Assembly: GCA_965228545.1 (NCBI GenBank)
Contig: OZ245822.1
Coordinates: 310,001 to 374,000 of the forward strand
Source of the DNA: HXMU1420-13 sp965228545
GTDB taxonomy: Bacteria > Bacteroidota > Rhodothermia > Balneolales > Balneolaceae
Direction of reading: 5' to 3'
DNA: 64,000 nucleotides
Both the position numbers and the translations under genes were made by a program. Below the pieces are notes generated by a model. The model searched no databases. It had not been told where the DNA came from and was given only the letters and a program-made list of their open reading frames with translations. This document shows, in pieces, positions 45,418 through 54,714 of this stretch. The first letter of the stretch is position 1. Every line of letters begins with the position of its first letter.

Positions 45418-45930
45418 TTACTTAGTAGCCTGAATAGCTTCCCACTGCTCAGAAGTTATCATGATTACCATAATCTCGCCTTCTTTTTGTTCGAAGTTAG
45501 GATCAATAAGTCCGGCATTTGCCATAGAATCAAAGTTTGCCTGTAAATCTGCAGGAGTTAGAGAGAATGCGGCTCCGGTAACGTAATCGACACAAAATCC
45601 CACAATCGACCAAGAGAAAAGGTTTCCGATTACACTTGTTTCTAAATCAAAAGTGCGAGAAATGTTAATGCTCACATCTTCATATCCGTCTTTTTGAAAA
45701 GTAATTACATGGTCTTTATTTCTTGATAAGAAATAGGTATTGGGTGTTAACCCAATCTCAATGTTATTTACCAATACAGTAGCACCCGTTGGAGTTGAAT
45801 TCATTGATATTGCCGCACTACTGCCTTTAAAAATAGAAGCGCAGCTTGATGAGAATAATGCTATGCTTAACAGTAGAAAAAGGATGTTAGAAAAGGAGTT
45901 CAGCGTTAATTTAACAGAAAAGTAAGGCAT
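45418..45930 (-). CDS. PEGA-domain lipoprotein
   Basis: A 170-residue exported protein with a lipobox (LFSSSC, Cys30) and a PEGA-like beta domain (SMNSTPTGATVLVNNIEIGLTP, FQKDGYEDVSI). A short hydrophobic stretch follows near 107-125 (LFSWSIVGFCVDYVTGAAF). Likely anchored in the outer membrane facing the periplasm. No activity is implied. Confidence 0.75.
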   Translation of the reverse strand: MPYFSVKLTLNSFSNILFLLLSIALFSSSCASIFKGSSAAISMNSTPTGATVLVNNIEIGLTPNTYFLSRNKDHVITFQKDGYEDVSINISRTFDLETSVIGNLFSWSIVGFCVDYVTGAAFSLTPADLQANFDSMANAGLIDPNFEQKEGEIMVIMITSEQWEAIQATK

Positions 45931-45998
45931 TAGTTTATGGTTAAAGTACGTGTTATTTGCGAATGTACATGCTCGTGTAGTAAATAGGAACTGCTTCT

Positions 45999-46727
45999 TC
46001 AGAGATTCATGATTCTGTCATACAATCTTTTTACTTGTAAATCTCCGAGACCATATTCTGGCGCCGTGGAGTGGAATTTTCTGAACACTGCTCCGAATTC
46101 GGGATTTTCTATATTCGTTATGAGCTCGTTTAAGAGCGACTCAACCTTCCGTTCGACTTTAACATTGAGTAGTAATTGAATCCCGGTATTCAAAAAATTG
46201 AATGAGTTCGAAAACTTGAGTTTCAAAATCGAATCATAGTTTTCAGTAGCAATGTGTTCCCATAGTTTGGCAGCTATTTTGAGATCTTCAGTACCTACTT
46301 TCTTAGCATGCTCCGGTGCACGTTTCAATTCATCGGGACTAAGTCCGCCAAATCCATAGTGCATGCTCATTGGGGGATGAACCCAATACACCTGATAACT
46401 CGAAGGTGCATTCGATAATAAATACAGCACATACCAGGCATTCATCAGACAGAATAAATCTTCTTCAAACCATAAATATATCGTTGAATCGGAGGGGATT
46501 GCTGATAATTTCTCCAACTCTGGTTTGGAAAACTTGGCGTAATAATCCTCACCATGTTCGGGATAAGTTTGAGAGAGATAGTTCTCGCGAATAGAAAGAA
46601 AATGATTAGGATTTTCTGCATTCAGCGGGCCTTCAATCAAACATTCGCGAATAATGACATGCTTTCCCTCAATTTCCTCGGGAAAACGTTCGGCGAGGGC
46701 ATCGCCATTAAGTATATGATAAGTCAA
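45999..46727 (-). CDS. DUF1835-domain protein
   Basis: A 242-residue protein starting MTYHILNGDALAERFPEEI, the typical opening of DUF1835. Key segments are RECLIEGPLNAEN and a central YLWFEEDLFCLMNAWYVLYLL. The family has no known function; structures suggest a nucleoside/nucleotide-like fold. A short gap separates it from the flavodoxin upstream, and the two may be one transcript. Confidence 0.8.
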   Translation of the reverse strand: MTYHILNGDALAERFPEEIEGKHVIIRECLIEGPLNAENPNHFLSIRENYLSQTYPEHGEDYYAKFSKPELEKLSAIPSDSTIYLWFEEDLFCLMNAWYVLYLLSNAPSSYQVYWVHPPMSMHYGFGGLSPDELKRAPEHAKKVGTEDLKIAAKLWEHIATENYDSILKLKFSNSFNFLNTGIQLLLNVKVERKVESLLNELITNIENPEFGAVFRKFHSTAPEYGLGDLQVKRLYDRIMNL

Positions 46728-46749
46728 TGCAGTGCGATTACGTTGCAGG

Positions 46750-47223
46750 TTACTGCATCAGAATAGCAAAATGATTGATAGATTGCGCATTGATTCTTCG
46801 AATTGTATGGTCGACACCATTATGTTTCCGCACAATAAATTTTTCGATAAAATTCATGTCCTCGAAATTGAATGCACCTCCAAATTCACCCGTTGCCACA
46901 GCATGTGATATCAAATCAGACGGAAATGCACCATTAAATTCTTCTTTCGCAGCGTCATTGTTCATGCAACAAATAAAAAGCCCAATGCGCTTGGTGAGTA
47001 ATTCTTGCAGATTGTCTTCACAAAAACGCTGAATCTTCTTTTGAATTTTTCCAAAATATATAGAACCGCCAATGATCACCGTATCATAATGTTGAAGTGA
47101 TGGGACCGTTTCTTTCGCGATATTAATGGTTCTGCAACGATTATACCCGATCAATCTGCTTATCCGTTCGGCAATTTCGTGGGTAGTTCCGTGTTTGGAT
47201 GCGTAAACAATAAGCGTATCCAT
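46750..47223 (-). CDS. Flavodoxin-domain protein (HemG-like)
   Basis: A 157-residue protein with the FMN-binding start IVYASKHGTTHEIAERISRL, then TVIIGGSIYFGKIQKKIQRF, resembling the menaquinone-dependent protoporphyrinogen oxidase (HemG) type of flavodoxin. The C-terminus is a variant and HemG identity is unproven. Possible roles: protoporphyrinogen oxidation or an unassigned FMN electron carrier. Confidence 0.78.
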   Translation of the reverse strand: MDTLIVYASKHGTTHEIAERISRLIGYNRCRTINIAKETVPSLQHYDTVIIGGSIYFGKIQKKIQRFCEDNLQELLTKRIGLFICCMNNDAAKEEFNGAFPSDLISHAVATGEFGGAFNFEDMNFIEKFIVRKHNGVDHTIRRINAQSINHFAILMQ

Positions 47224-47295
47224 GGTACCTCCATTCGTTGAAGTTTACACATTATCATAGCATCACACTATGAAGTTCTGATAAAGAATTGGAGA

Positions 47296-48480
47296 TTATC
47301 TCAAATTATTTCCAATGGCGCGGAAAAAAGGCATGTAAGGTACGCTGTTCATAATCTTCAGATCATCAACAAAAGAAGTGTCTTCATTCAAAAAACTAAA
47401 GATTTCATCGATGGAGTTATTTTTGAATAAATGAGTAAACACTCTACGCGATTCGGGCACCGACGAAGTAAGTATATGTAATAACAACTTGTCGTAATAA
47501 CGGTATCGAAGTCTAGATGGGTTATCTACTAAAGGGGCTTCACCATTTATTATAGATTTGGCCAGCAGTTTAGAATACCGTTGAACTCGGGTAAAAGTAT
47601 ATCCCGTACTTGCTTTGGTAAGTCCTCCCATAGTTCCCAGATTATAAATATTGGAATCAAGTGTAGGCTCAAATGGGCGATCATCCATCGGAATGACCCC
47701 AAATTCCTTTCGAATTGATTTATAATCGGTTTTCGAGAAACCATATTTTTCTTTTATATAAGCGCGAATTTTCTTCCTGTACTCTTTTTTAGGCAATACA
47801 TTTTTTGAAAATACCGTGAACTCAATTAACGCACGGTTATGGTTGTAGGGGAGAACATACATGAAGGCATAGCCATCTTCGAAAGAATGATCTACATCCA
47901 TAATTACAAATGTATTTGAATCAAAGATTCCGTCAGCCGTTTCAATTTCTATACCATAGAAGTGTTGGAGGAGAGGATATTTTAAATGTTCTCTATTTGC
48001 GGATTCGGGCTGAATGATGCTCTGAAAAATTGAATCAGCTACATACGTATCGCTGTTTTTAGTAACCAACATGGCCTTTTTTTTACTTCCGTATATATCC
48101 AGAATACCCTCTTCGAGTAGGGTAAAATTTGATTTCTTCCTTAACTTGGTGAGTACAAATTCTTTAAAATCATTTTCCCGAATGCAGTAATAGGCGTATT
48201 CATTCATATATAGAAATGATTGATAATCCTGTGCAGCGAAATACGATTTCTTCCACTTTTTATAGATAATATCAGGAAAGTAGGGCTTATGATTGGCCCA
48301 AAAGCACCAGGTTTTACTGTTATGTGGTGCAAAACTACTGTCTACTAATAATACATTTCCTTTATAATCACCTTCGGCCAGATACCAAGCCAGGCTTAAA
48401 CCGGAAAGTCCGGCTCCCGCAATGATGATATCAAATGTTTTAGTGCTCAAAAGTGATATTGGTTTTGGGTCGGGCATCAA
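47296..48480 (-). CDS. crtY: Lycopene beta-cyclase (CrtY-type)
   Basis: A 394-residue FAD-linked lycopene cyclase that makes beta-carotene. Dinucleotide motif FDIIIAGAGLSGLSLAWYLAE, TWCFWANHKPYFP, the cyclase motifs FVIMDVDH and FMYVLPYNHNRALIEFT, and GTMGGLTKASTGYTF are present and the gene is uninterrupted. Its start overlaps the nitrilase gene by 41 bp; a TTG inside (48450) is an alternative start. It could supply beta-carotene for Blh, but that gene is broken here. Confidence 0.88.
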   Translation of the reverse strand: MMPDPKPISLLSTKTFDIIIAGAGLSGLSLAWYLAEGDYKGNVLLVDSSFAPHNSKTWCFWANHKPYFPDIIYKKWKKSYFAAQDYQSFLYMNEYAYYCIRENDFKEFVLTKLRKKSNFTLLEEGILDIYGSKKKAMLVTKNSDTYVADSIFQSIIQPESANREHLKYPLLQHFYGIEIETADGIFDSNTFVIMDVDHSFEDGYAFMYVLPYNHNRALIEFTVFSKNVLPKKEYRKKIRAYIKEKYGFSKTDYKSIRKEFGVIPMDDRPFEPTLDSNIYNLGTMGGLTKASTGYTFTRVQRYSKLLAKSIINGEAPLVDNPSRLRYRYYDKLLLHILTSSVPESRRVFTHLFKNNSIDEIFSFLNEDTSFVDDLKIMNSVPYMPFFRAIGNNLR

Positions 48481-49423
48481 CCGTTAATGTAAATACATCA
48501 GGCCGGGAATAATGTCCGGCGGTATCTAAGAACAAGTTACCCTCGTTGAGTTTGGTTAAATCTAAATCCTCAATAATAAGTTTCGGCTCATCGTAAATAG
48601 GTGCTTTCAAACATGTAGTATCAGGATTAATAATGGAACTACCACCTTTAAGGATGAATTCATTATTATCGATTGGAATTTCTTCAAAAATTTGCAATGC
48701 TGCTCGGTCATCATCTGTCTTACAAACAGAAGCTAAACCATCTAGCATTTGTTGTTTTGTGAGGGTGCACCCAACGGCAAGAACAAAGCACTGTGCTTCG
48801 AAGGCATAACTTTGGGAGGCGATTAAATTTGCGCTTTTAACCATAGGCCACTGCGCAATATGGATGTGTTCGTTTTGCTGTTGCATGGCTGCGCGCGCCA
48901 ATGGCATCCAGTGTTCCCAACAGATCAAACCACCAATGCGAGTCCCTTCAACTTCAATCACTGGTAGAGTACTTCCATCACCATAAGCCCAAATTAAGCG
49001 TTCGGTGTACGTAGGCATTAATTTGCGATGTTTATCAACAGAACCATCAGGTTTAAAATAAAAAATAGTGTTGTAGATGCTTCGTCCTATACGTTCTTGG
49101 GTGCCCAACACAATAGTACAGTTTTTTACTTGAGCAGACTTGGTAAATTCCTGATAATGCTCATCATCGATGTGCATGCAATTATCCATCAATAAACGAA
49201 AAAGTGCTTTAGCCGGCGGGTGATCCCATAGTGCGGCATTCGGGGAATAATCAAGCCAAACGGGATAGCCCGGAAACCAAGTTTCGGGAAAAACGATCAG
49301 TTGTGCACCATCTTCAGTTACTTCTTTAATGATCTCCAGAGCCTTAGCAGTACTTGCTTTGGCGTTCATGAACACAGGCGGATGCTGAATCAGCGCTACA
49401 GTAATTTTTTGTTGCAAAGCCAA
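48440..49423 (-). CDS. Nitrilase/carbon-nitrogen hydrolase
   Basis: A 327-residue member of the nitrilase superfamily with the Glu-Lys-Cys triad visible: FPETWFPGYPVW, KHRKLMPTYTERLIW and GGLICWEHWMP. This pattern (YTERLIWAYGDGS) is that of true nitrilases acting on aliphatic or aromatic nitriles, rather than amidases. It overlaps crtY by 41 bp on the same strand. Physiological substrate unknown. Confidence 0.87.
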   Translation of the reverse strand: MALQQKITVALIQHPPVFMNAKASTAKALEIIKEVTEDGAQLIVFPETWFPGYPVWLDYSPNAALWDHPPAKALFRLLMDNCMHIDDEHYQEFTKSAQVKNCTIVLGTQERIGRSIYNTIFYFKPDGSVDKHRKLMPTYTERLIWAYGDGSTLPVIEVEGTRIGGLICWEHWMPLARAAMQQQNEHIHIAQWPMVKSANLIASQSYAFEAQCFVLAVGCTLTKQQMLDGLASVCKTDDDRAALQIFEEIPIDNNEFILKGGSSIINPDTTCLKAPIYDEPKLIIEDLDLTKLNEGNLFLDTAGHYSRPDVFTLTVDARPKTNITFEH

Positions 49424-49487
49424 ATTGTTGATTTACAGTGAAAGTGCATTCAGTATATTCCATCCCTTTTAAAATCCAAAACAGATT

Positions 49488-50507
49488 ATGATAGATTTAC
49501 GAAGCGATACCATCACCAAACCAACTCCGAAAATGCTGGTTGCTATGACTTCAGCCGAAGTGGGAGACGATGTGTTTGGCGAAGATAATACGGTTAACGT
49601 ATTTGAACAAAAGGTGGCTGCATTGTTTGGGATGGAGGCCGGTTTATTTGTGCCAAGTGGTACTATGAGTAACCAACTGGCGGTGAAAGTGCTGACCCAA
49701 CCCGGTGATGAGATTCTGATCGAAAAAAAGGGACATATTTTTAATTACGAAACCGGGGCAACAGCGTTTTTATCAGGGGTTCAGATTCATCCGGTAGAAG
49801 GTGAACATGGAAAATTGAATCCCGATCAATTAATTGCACTTAAACGTGGGCGATATGATTGGGAGCCATCAACAAAAGTACTTTGCTTAGAAAACACTAC
49901 CAATAAGGGTGGAGGAGCTTGCTACAGCAAAGATGAGCTAAAAGCATTAAAAACTTTTGCCGACGAACAAGAGTTAGCAGTTCATATTGATGGAGCACGA
50001 ATTTGGAATGCGATGACAGCTACAGATACTGAGCCGGACTTTTTCGGAACGATTGCTGATACCATATCAGTCTGCTTTAGTAAGGGATTGGGCGCACCTG
50101 TTGGCTCGATGTTGCTTTCCAGCCATCAGAACATCAAAAAAGCCCGCCGATTCCGGAAAATGTGGGGTGGGGGGATGCGTCAGATAGGAATCTTGGCCGC
50201 TGCAGCTGATTTTGCGGTTGAACACCATTGGCCGTTATTGGCCGAAGATCATCGCAGGGCAGCTTTATTTGCTGATGTCGTTTCCAAGTGTACCCAACTC
50301 GAGATAGATAAAGAATCTGTAGAAACCAACATCGTAATTTTTGATGTAAAAATAGGGGATGCAGAACAAGCGCTAGAGAAAATGGAACGAGCCGGAATTC
50401 GAATGGTTCAATTTGGGCCAAAAACGATCCGGGCCACTTTTCACTTTCAGATATCTGATAATGGGTTCGCTCTGTTATTAGAATCTATGACCGAGCTATT
50501 TAATTAG
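49488..50507 (+). CDS. ltaE: Low-specificity threonine aldolase
   Basis: PLP enzyme that splits threonine into glycine and acetaldehyde. Seen: start IDLRSDTITKPTPKM, GDDVFGEDNTVN, LENTTNKGGG, and the PLP-lysine loop ICVCFSKGLGAPVGS-like (SVCFSKGLGAPVGSML). The 339-residue length is normal. Stands alone. Confidence 0.92.
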   Translation: MIDLRSDTITKPTPKMLVAMTSAEVGDDVFGEDNTVNVFEQKVAALFGMEAGLFVPSGTMSNQLAVKVLTQPGDEILIEKKGHIFNYETGATAFLSGVQIHPVEGEHGKLNPDQLIALKRGRYDWEPSTKVLCLENTTNKGGGACYSKDELKALKTFADEQELAVHIDGARIWNAMTATDTEPDFFGTIADTISVCFSKGLGAPVGSMLLSSHQNIKKARRFRKMWGGGMRQIGILAAAADFAVEHHWPLLAEDHRRAALFADVVSKCTQLEIDKESVETNIVIFDVKIGDAEQALEKMERAGIRMVQFGPKTIRATFHFQISDNGFALLLESMTELFN

Positions 50508-50892
50508 CTTCATTTTATTCATTTGAAGTAACTTTTTTCTTTCCATACTTAATTACGTGTTAAGTGCAAATAAATTAATGCTATAAATGGGCCTACAAAT
50601 AATGTGCTAGAAAAACTTCAAGTTCTTGTAAGGGGATAGATTGTAGTTAGAATTTGTAAAATATTGGGTTTTCATTTTGTGTATTAACAATTGTTTATGA
50701 GGTTGATGTCACATGTTTAATAAACTAGATGGTAGATTATTAATTAAATAATCTAATGTGCATATTAGAATTCACATAATCTTCATTTTTCACCACTAGT
50801 TTATTCACGCATTAAGGACGGATTGGGAAGTCATCATTACAAGCCAATCTTTCAAAAATTGTAACTTCAAAAAATATCATAGAGGTCGTACA
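50508..50892. other. Gene-free region between ltaE and yceI
   Basis: About 385 bp of AT-rich sequence with no credible ORF. It contains a perfect inverted repeat (AGATTATT with AATAATCT, 50734-50754, 5-nt spacer) that could bind a regulator. It is a long leader or promoter region for the YceI-porin pair. Confidence 0.6.
50734..50754. promoter_or_regulatory. Perfect 8-bp inverted repeat in the yceI upstream region
   Basis: AGATTATT (50734-50741) and AATAATCT (50747-50754) around AATTA. It is symmetric and AT-rich. Operator role is only inferred. Confidence 0.4.
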
Positions 50893-51453
50893 ATGAAGGT
50901 TCTCTGTACACTATTAGTCAGTATCTTCTTTTTTACATCTGGATTTGCGCAAAGCAACTACATTCTTGATAAACAACAAAGCGCAGTTACCATTCAGGGT
51001 ACATCTACGGTACATGATTGGGAAAGTATAGTCGAAAATTTCTCTGTAGATGCACAAGTATCTGTAGAAGAAGATCAAGCCCCTAACATCCAATCTTTTT
51101 CATTTACAGCACAGGTTAATTCGATTGAGAGTGGCAAACGCATTATGAATCGAAAAACCATGGGAGCATTAAATGAAAAGGATTACCCACAAATCACCTT
51201 TTCGCTCACCGGAATTGAAACAATGGATGCAGATTCTATAACTGCAACCGGATTATTGAGCATAGCCGGACAAGAACAACCGATTTCTGTAACAGCAGCA
51301 TATACAATGGATAATAACGCGTTACAGCTTGTTGGTGCTAAACCCATTCTAATGAGCAACTTCGGAATCGATCCGCCCACAGCAATGATGGGGACGATGA
51401 AAACAGGTGACGAGGTTACCATCGACTTTAAATTATACCTAACCAAACAATAA
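50893..51453 (+). CDS. YceI-family periplasmic protein
   Basis: A 186-residue exported protein with a signal peptide (about 1-19, ending SGFAQ) and the YceI lipocalin-like fold: YILDKQQSAVTIQGTSTVHDWE, SGKRIMNRKTMGALNEKDYPQITF, and MMGTMKTGDEVTIDFKLYL. YceI proteins bind long isoprenoid or acyl lipids in the periplasm. It is 20 bp upstream of a beta-barrel gene on the same strand and a second YceI-like protein is convergent to the barrel. Confidence 0.88.
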   Translation: MKVLCTLLVSIFFFTSGFAQSNYILDKQQSAVTIQGTSTVHDWESIVENFSVDAQVSVEEDQAPNIQSFSFTAQVNSIESGKRIMNRKTMGALNEKDYPQITFSLTGIETMDADSITATGLLSIAGQEQPISVTAAYTMDNNALQLVGAKPILMSNFGIDPPTAMMGTMKTGDEVTIDFKLYLTKQ

Positions 51454-51472
51454 ACACGTAGAGGAAAAACTC

Positions 51473-52753
51473 ATGAAAACGTTAAAAAGTATCATTCTCG
51501 GAGCGCTAGTGGTCAGTTTAAGTGCATTATCGGTGTACGCACAAAGCGATCGACAAATTGATAATATCAGAAATCAGGACAAATCGGGGCTAAATGTATT
51601 TGAGCCGGCAAAAGTAAGTGATCTTACCTTCGACGGACTGTATGTTCGCATTGGTGGGGCAAACACGCTGCAATTCCAGGGAATCAGCCATGAAAATGCT
51701 AACGATGATCTACCTGAATTAGTAAATAACTTTAACCTTGCTACCTCAAATCTTGATATCGACGTAGTACTAGCTAAAGGTTTAGTGATGCACCTTAGAA
51801 CGTATCTATCTTCGCAAAACCACGCCGAAGCTTGGGTAAAAGGTGGATTTATCCAAATAGACAACCTTGACTTCGTTCAAGAAGGTTTCCTATCCGGTTT
51901 GATGGAAAATGTTCGAATTCGTGTTGGTCACATGGAGAATAACTACGGTGATACACACTTCAGAAGAAGCGACAATGGCCAGGCATTATTCAATCCTTTT
52001 GTAGGTAACTACTTGATGGATTCGTTTACCACAGAAGTGGGTGCAGAAGTTTACTACTTCGCAGACGATTTCTTCGGTATGATTGGACTTACCAATGGTA
52101 AATTGAACCAAAGTACTGTAAAACCAGCCATTGATGAGAAAATTAATTTATTGCTAAAAGCAGGGTATGATAGCCAGATTAATGAAGATTTAAGAGTTCG
52201 CTTAAGTGCATCTCTATATAATTCTGCCGAATCAGGTTCGCAATACCTTTATACTGGTGACCGTGCAGGATCACGTTATTACAACGTTCTTGATGATGAC
52301 TTCAGAAGCGGACGTTTCAGCCCTAACTTCATAGTGTCTCGTTTTGCTCCTGGTGGACCAATTGGTGGCGAAATGACTTCTATCATGGTTAACCCATTTG
52401 TGAAATTCCAAGGCATCGAGTTCTTCGGTGTGTACGAAATGAGTAGTGGTAAAACTGCTGTTGAAACTGACACCCGCTCGTTCAATCACATTGGTGCAGA
52501 ATTATTGTACCGTTTTGGCGACAACAACGATGTGTATGTAGGTACTCGTTACAATACAGTAAGTGGCGAAATTGCAGCCGGTACTGATATTAGCGTAAAC
52601 CGTTTTAACATTGGCGGTGGTTGGTTCCTAACACCAAACGTATTAACTAAAGTAGAATATGTAGTACAAAACTGGAACGACTACCCAACAGGTAGCAAGT
52701 ACGATGGTGCTTCATTCAGCGGAATTAATATTGAGGCAGTTGTAAGCTTCTAA
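51473..52753 (+). CDS. Outer-membrane beta-barrel protein (porin-like)
   Basis: A 426-residue exported protein (signal peptide about 1-24, ending VYAQ). A central-to-C-terminal barrel is suggested by many alternating aromatic strands (LQFQGISH, MHLRTYLS, VRIRVGHMENNYGD, FVKFQGIEFFGVYEMS, VYVGTRYNTV) and a final strand INIEAVVSF ending in Phe, the usual signature for the outer-membrane insertion machinery. The transported solute is not evident. It shares an operon with a YceI lipid-binding protein and is followed by a strong bidirectional terminator. Confidence 0.78.
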   Translation: MKTLKSIILGALVVSLSALSVYAQSDRQIDNIRNQDKSGLNVFEPAKVSDLTFDGLYVRIGGANTLQFQGISHENANDDLPELVNNFNLATSNLDIDVVLAKGLVMHLRTYLSSQNHAEAWVKGGFIQIDNLDFVQEGFLSGLMENVRIRVGHMENNYGDTHFRRSDNGQALFNPFVGNYLMDSFTTEVGAEVYYFADDFFGMIGLTNGKLNQSTVKPAIDEKINLLLKAGYDSQINEDLRVRLSASLYNSAESGSQYLYTGDRAGSRYYNVLDDDFRSGRFSPNFIVSRFAPGGPIGGEMTSIMVNPFVKFQGIEFFGVYEMSSGKTAVETDTRSFNHIGAELLYRFGDNNDVYVGTRYNTVSGEIAAGTDISVNRFNIGGGWFLTPNVLTKVEYVVQNWNDYPTGSKYDGASFSGINIEAVVSF

Positions 52754-52770
52754 ATTAATAGAACCCTCTT

Positions 52771-52804
52771 AAGGCAGCTTAGTTTTCTAGGCTGCCTTTT
52801 TTTT
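52771..52804. terminator. Bidirectional terminator between porin and YceI-like gene
   Basis: A 12-bp stem (52771-52782 with 52787-52798, one wobble) with a TTTT loop is followed by eight T. The stop of the convergent YceI-like gene (52779) sits inside the stem. Confidence 0.85.
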
Positions 52805-53372
52805 GTTTGATGTTCAGCTCAAACTCAACTACAAACCTATCCTCAACAGTAACCAATCCAAATAGGGCTTTTGGGGTGTCGAGATTAAAATCAGATAAGA
52901 AAATCTCTTGCTCTCCTTTGATTTCCATTAGCTCTGAATCAGGTGTTTCCTCAATTTTCATTTCGTATTGATTCGTAACCCCTGCAATAGAAACTGACAG
53001 AACAGCAATAGCCTCTCCTGAATCGTTTAAGGTGATACGCTCAATCCAGGCATCTATGGTGGGATAATCGTTTTCTTTTAGGGTTTTTCGCATATCACGA
53101 TTCACACCACGTTTGCCACAATCAAATTCACTGATTTCTAAACCAAGAGTATCGCCTTCTACTTTAAATGTACTTTCTTCCAGCTTAGACCTGTGTTGCA
53201 GGGTCACATCGGGAAATGGATCGGTATAACTACAGCTGAATGAGTTTACATTCGATTTTCCATTGATGGAAATAGAGCTGTTTGGAAGAATGTTCGATGA
53301 AAATTCAAAAGTTTGAGCGGTGCTAATTGAACCAAAACAAAGAAAAAGTACTGTTACAGAAAGCTTTTTCAT
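52779..53372 (-). CDS. YceI-like secreted lipid-binding protein
   Basis: A 197-residue exported protein (signal peptide about 1-19, ending STAQ) with a diverged YceI-type barrel: SSNILPNSSISINGKSNVNSF, FDCGKRGVNRDMRKTLKENDYPTIDAW and FLSDFNLDTPKALFGLVTVEDRFVVEFEL. It keeps the shape of the YceI family with poor sequence identity to the gene at 50893. It has two extra Cys near the middle. It is convergent with the porin gene, so the two YceI relatives flank one porin. Confidence 0.75.
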   Translation of the reverse strand: MKKLSVTVLFLCFGSISTAQTFEFSSNILPNSSISINGKSNVNSFSCSYTDPFPDVTLQHRSKLEESTFKVEGDTLGLEISEFDCGKRGVNRDMRKTLKENDYPTIDAWIERITLNDSGEAIAVLSVSIAGVTNQYEMKIEETPDSELMEIKGEQEIFLSDFNLDTPKALFGLVTVEDRFVVEFELNIKQKKGSLEN

Positions 53373-53411
53373 ACTAGAATGATACCAAATGATCTTATAT
53401 AATTAATGTTT

Positions 53412-54575
53412 TTACAGTGCGCTAACAAGTACATCAACTGCTTGTTCTATATCGTCTTGCGATATTACGAGCGGAGGAACAATTCGTAATACATTACCGC
53501 CGGCAACATTACTAAGCACACCCTGCTGAAACATACGTTCTACAACAGGCCGGCCGGGTTTATCTAGTTCCACACCAATCATTAAGCCCATTCCACGCAC
53601 CTCTTTTACAACAGAATTACCCTTGGTTTTGTTTCGAATCAATTCCACCATGTACTGTCCCTTTTCGGTAGCTTGTTCTGCAATGTTATGTTGCGAAATA
53701 GTTTTTAAACATGCATTACCAACTGCACAGGCAAATGGATTTCCACCAAACGTGGTGCCGTGTTGGCCAAAATCAAAAGCCGCAGCTACTGATTCCTCCG
53801 CCATGATAGCTCCAACCGGAATGCCCCCGGCCAAAGCTTTTGCACTGGCAACAATATCGGGTTTAATGCCATAATGTTCATAGCACCAAAATTTTCCCGT
53901 TCGGGCAACACCGGTTTGCACTTCGTCAATAATCAACAAGATGCCCCTTTCTGTGCATAAATCGCGCACTTGTTGTACAAATTCTCTATCAGCAATATGA
54001 ACACCACTGTTTCCCTGAATCAGTTCAAAAGCGATGGCTATGGTCTGATCATCAACGTGATCTAGTAGCGCTTCAAAATTATTAAATGGTGATTGTTTGA
54101 ATCCCGATGGCAGGGGATCAAAGCCTTGTTGATAAAAGGGCTTACTTAAGGTAACTCCGGCAAGCGATCTTCCATGAAAGCCATCACTTAGTGATATGAT
54201 ATTTCCTGATTTTCCATGTTGATGTCCCCAGGCTCGTGCTAGTTTTACACAAGCCTCCATTGCCTCCAAGCCGGAGTTACATAAGAACACTCGATCTAAT
54301 CCACTTAAGTAAGCCAGTCGGGAAATGAACTCACTCTGTTCCTCGGTATAATAGAAATTTGAGGTATGCAGTAGCTTTTGAGATTGTTCGTTAATGGCCT
54401 CAACAATAGCAGGATGACAATGCCCTAGGTTATTTACAGCAATTCCCGCCAGAAGGTCGATATACTCTTTTCCTTCGATATCCCACACTTTAGCGCCACT
54501 TCCTTCCTTTAGCGTTACCGGGTAGCGATTGTAAACCTGAAAATGATGTTTTTTCTCTAACTGTTGAGCGTTCAA
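53412..54575 (-). CDS. argD: Acetylornithine/N-succinyl-type aminotransferase (ArgD family)
   Basis: A 387-residue class III PLP aminotransferase of arginine biosynthesis. Landmarks: GSGAKVWDIEGKEYIDLLAG, NFYYTEEQ, FHGRSLAGV, IIDEVQTGVARTGKFW, the PLP-lysine loop SAKALAGGIPVGA, and GTTFGGNPFACAVGNA. No other arg gene is adjacent. Its paralogues (ornithine or GABA transaminases) have very similar motifs, so substrate is provisional. Confidence 0.85.
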   Translation of the reverse strand: MNAQQLEKKHHFQVYNRYPVTLKEGSGAKVWDIEGKEYIDLLAGIAVNNLGHCHPAIVEAINEQSQKLLHTSNFYYTEEQSEFISRLAYLSGLDRVFLCNSGLEAMEACVKLARAWGHQHGKSGNIISLSDGFHGRSLAGVTLSKPFYQQGFDPLPSGFKQSPFNNFEALLDHVDDQTIAIAFELIQGNSGVHIADREFVQQVRDLCTERGILLIIDEVQTGVARTGKFWCYEHYGIKPDIVASAKALAGGIPVGAIMAEESVAAAFDFGQHGTTFGGNPFACAVGNACLKTISQHNIAEQATEKGQYMVELIRNKTKGNSVVKEVRGMGLMIGVELDKPGRPVVERMFQQGVLSNVAGGNVLRIVPPLVISQDDIEQAVDVLVSAL

Positions 54576-54714
54576 AATAAACTAGTTTGTGTTTTTGATG
54601 AATGGAATTGAAGTATAAAAATTAATTCATAAATAGTTCACACTAGAGTTTGATATTATTCTTAGGTTTGTTTTGTAAATACAATTATTACAATTAATTA
54701 CTTAGTGTTCTAAT

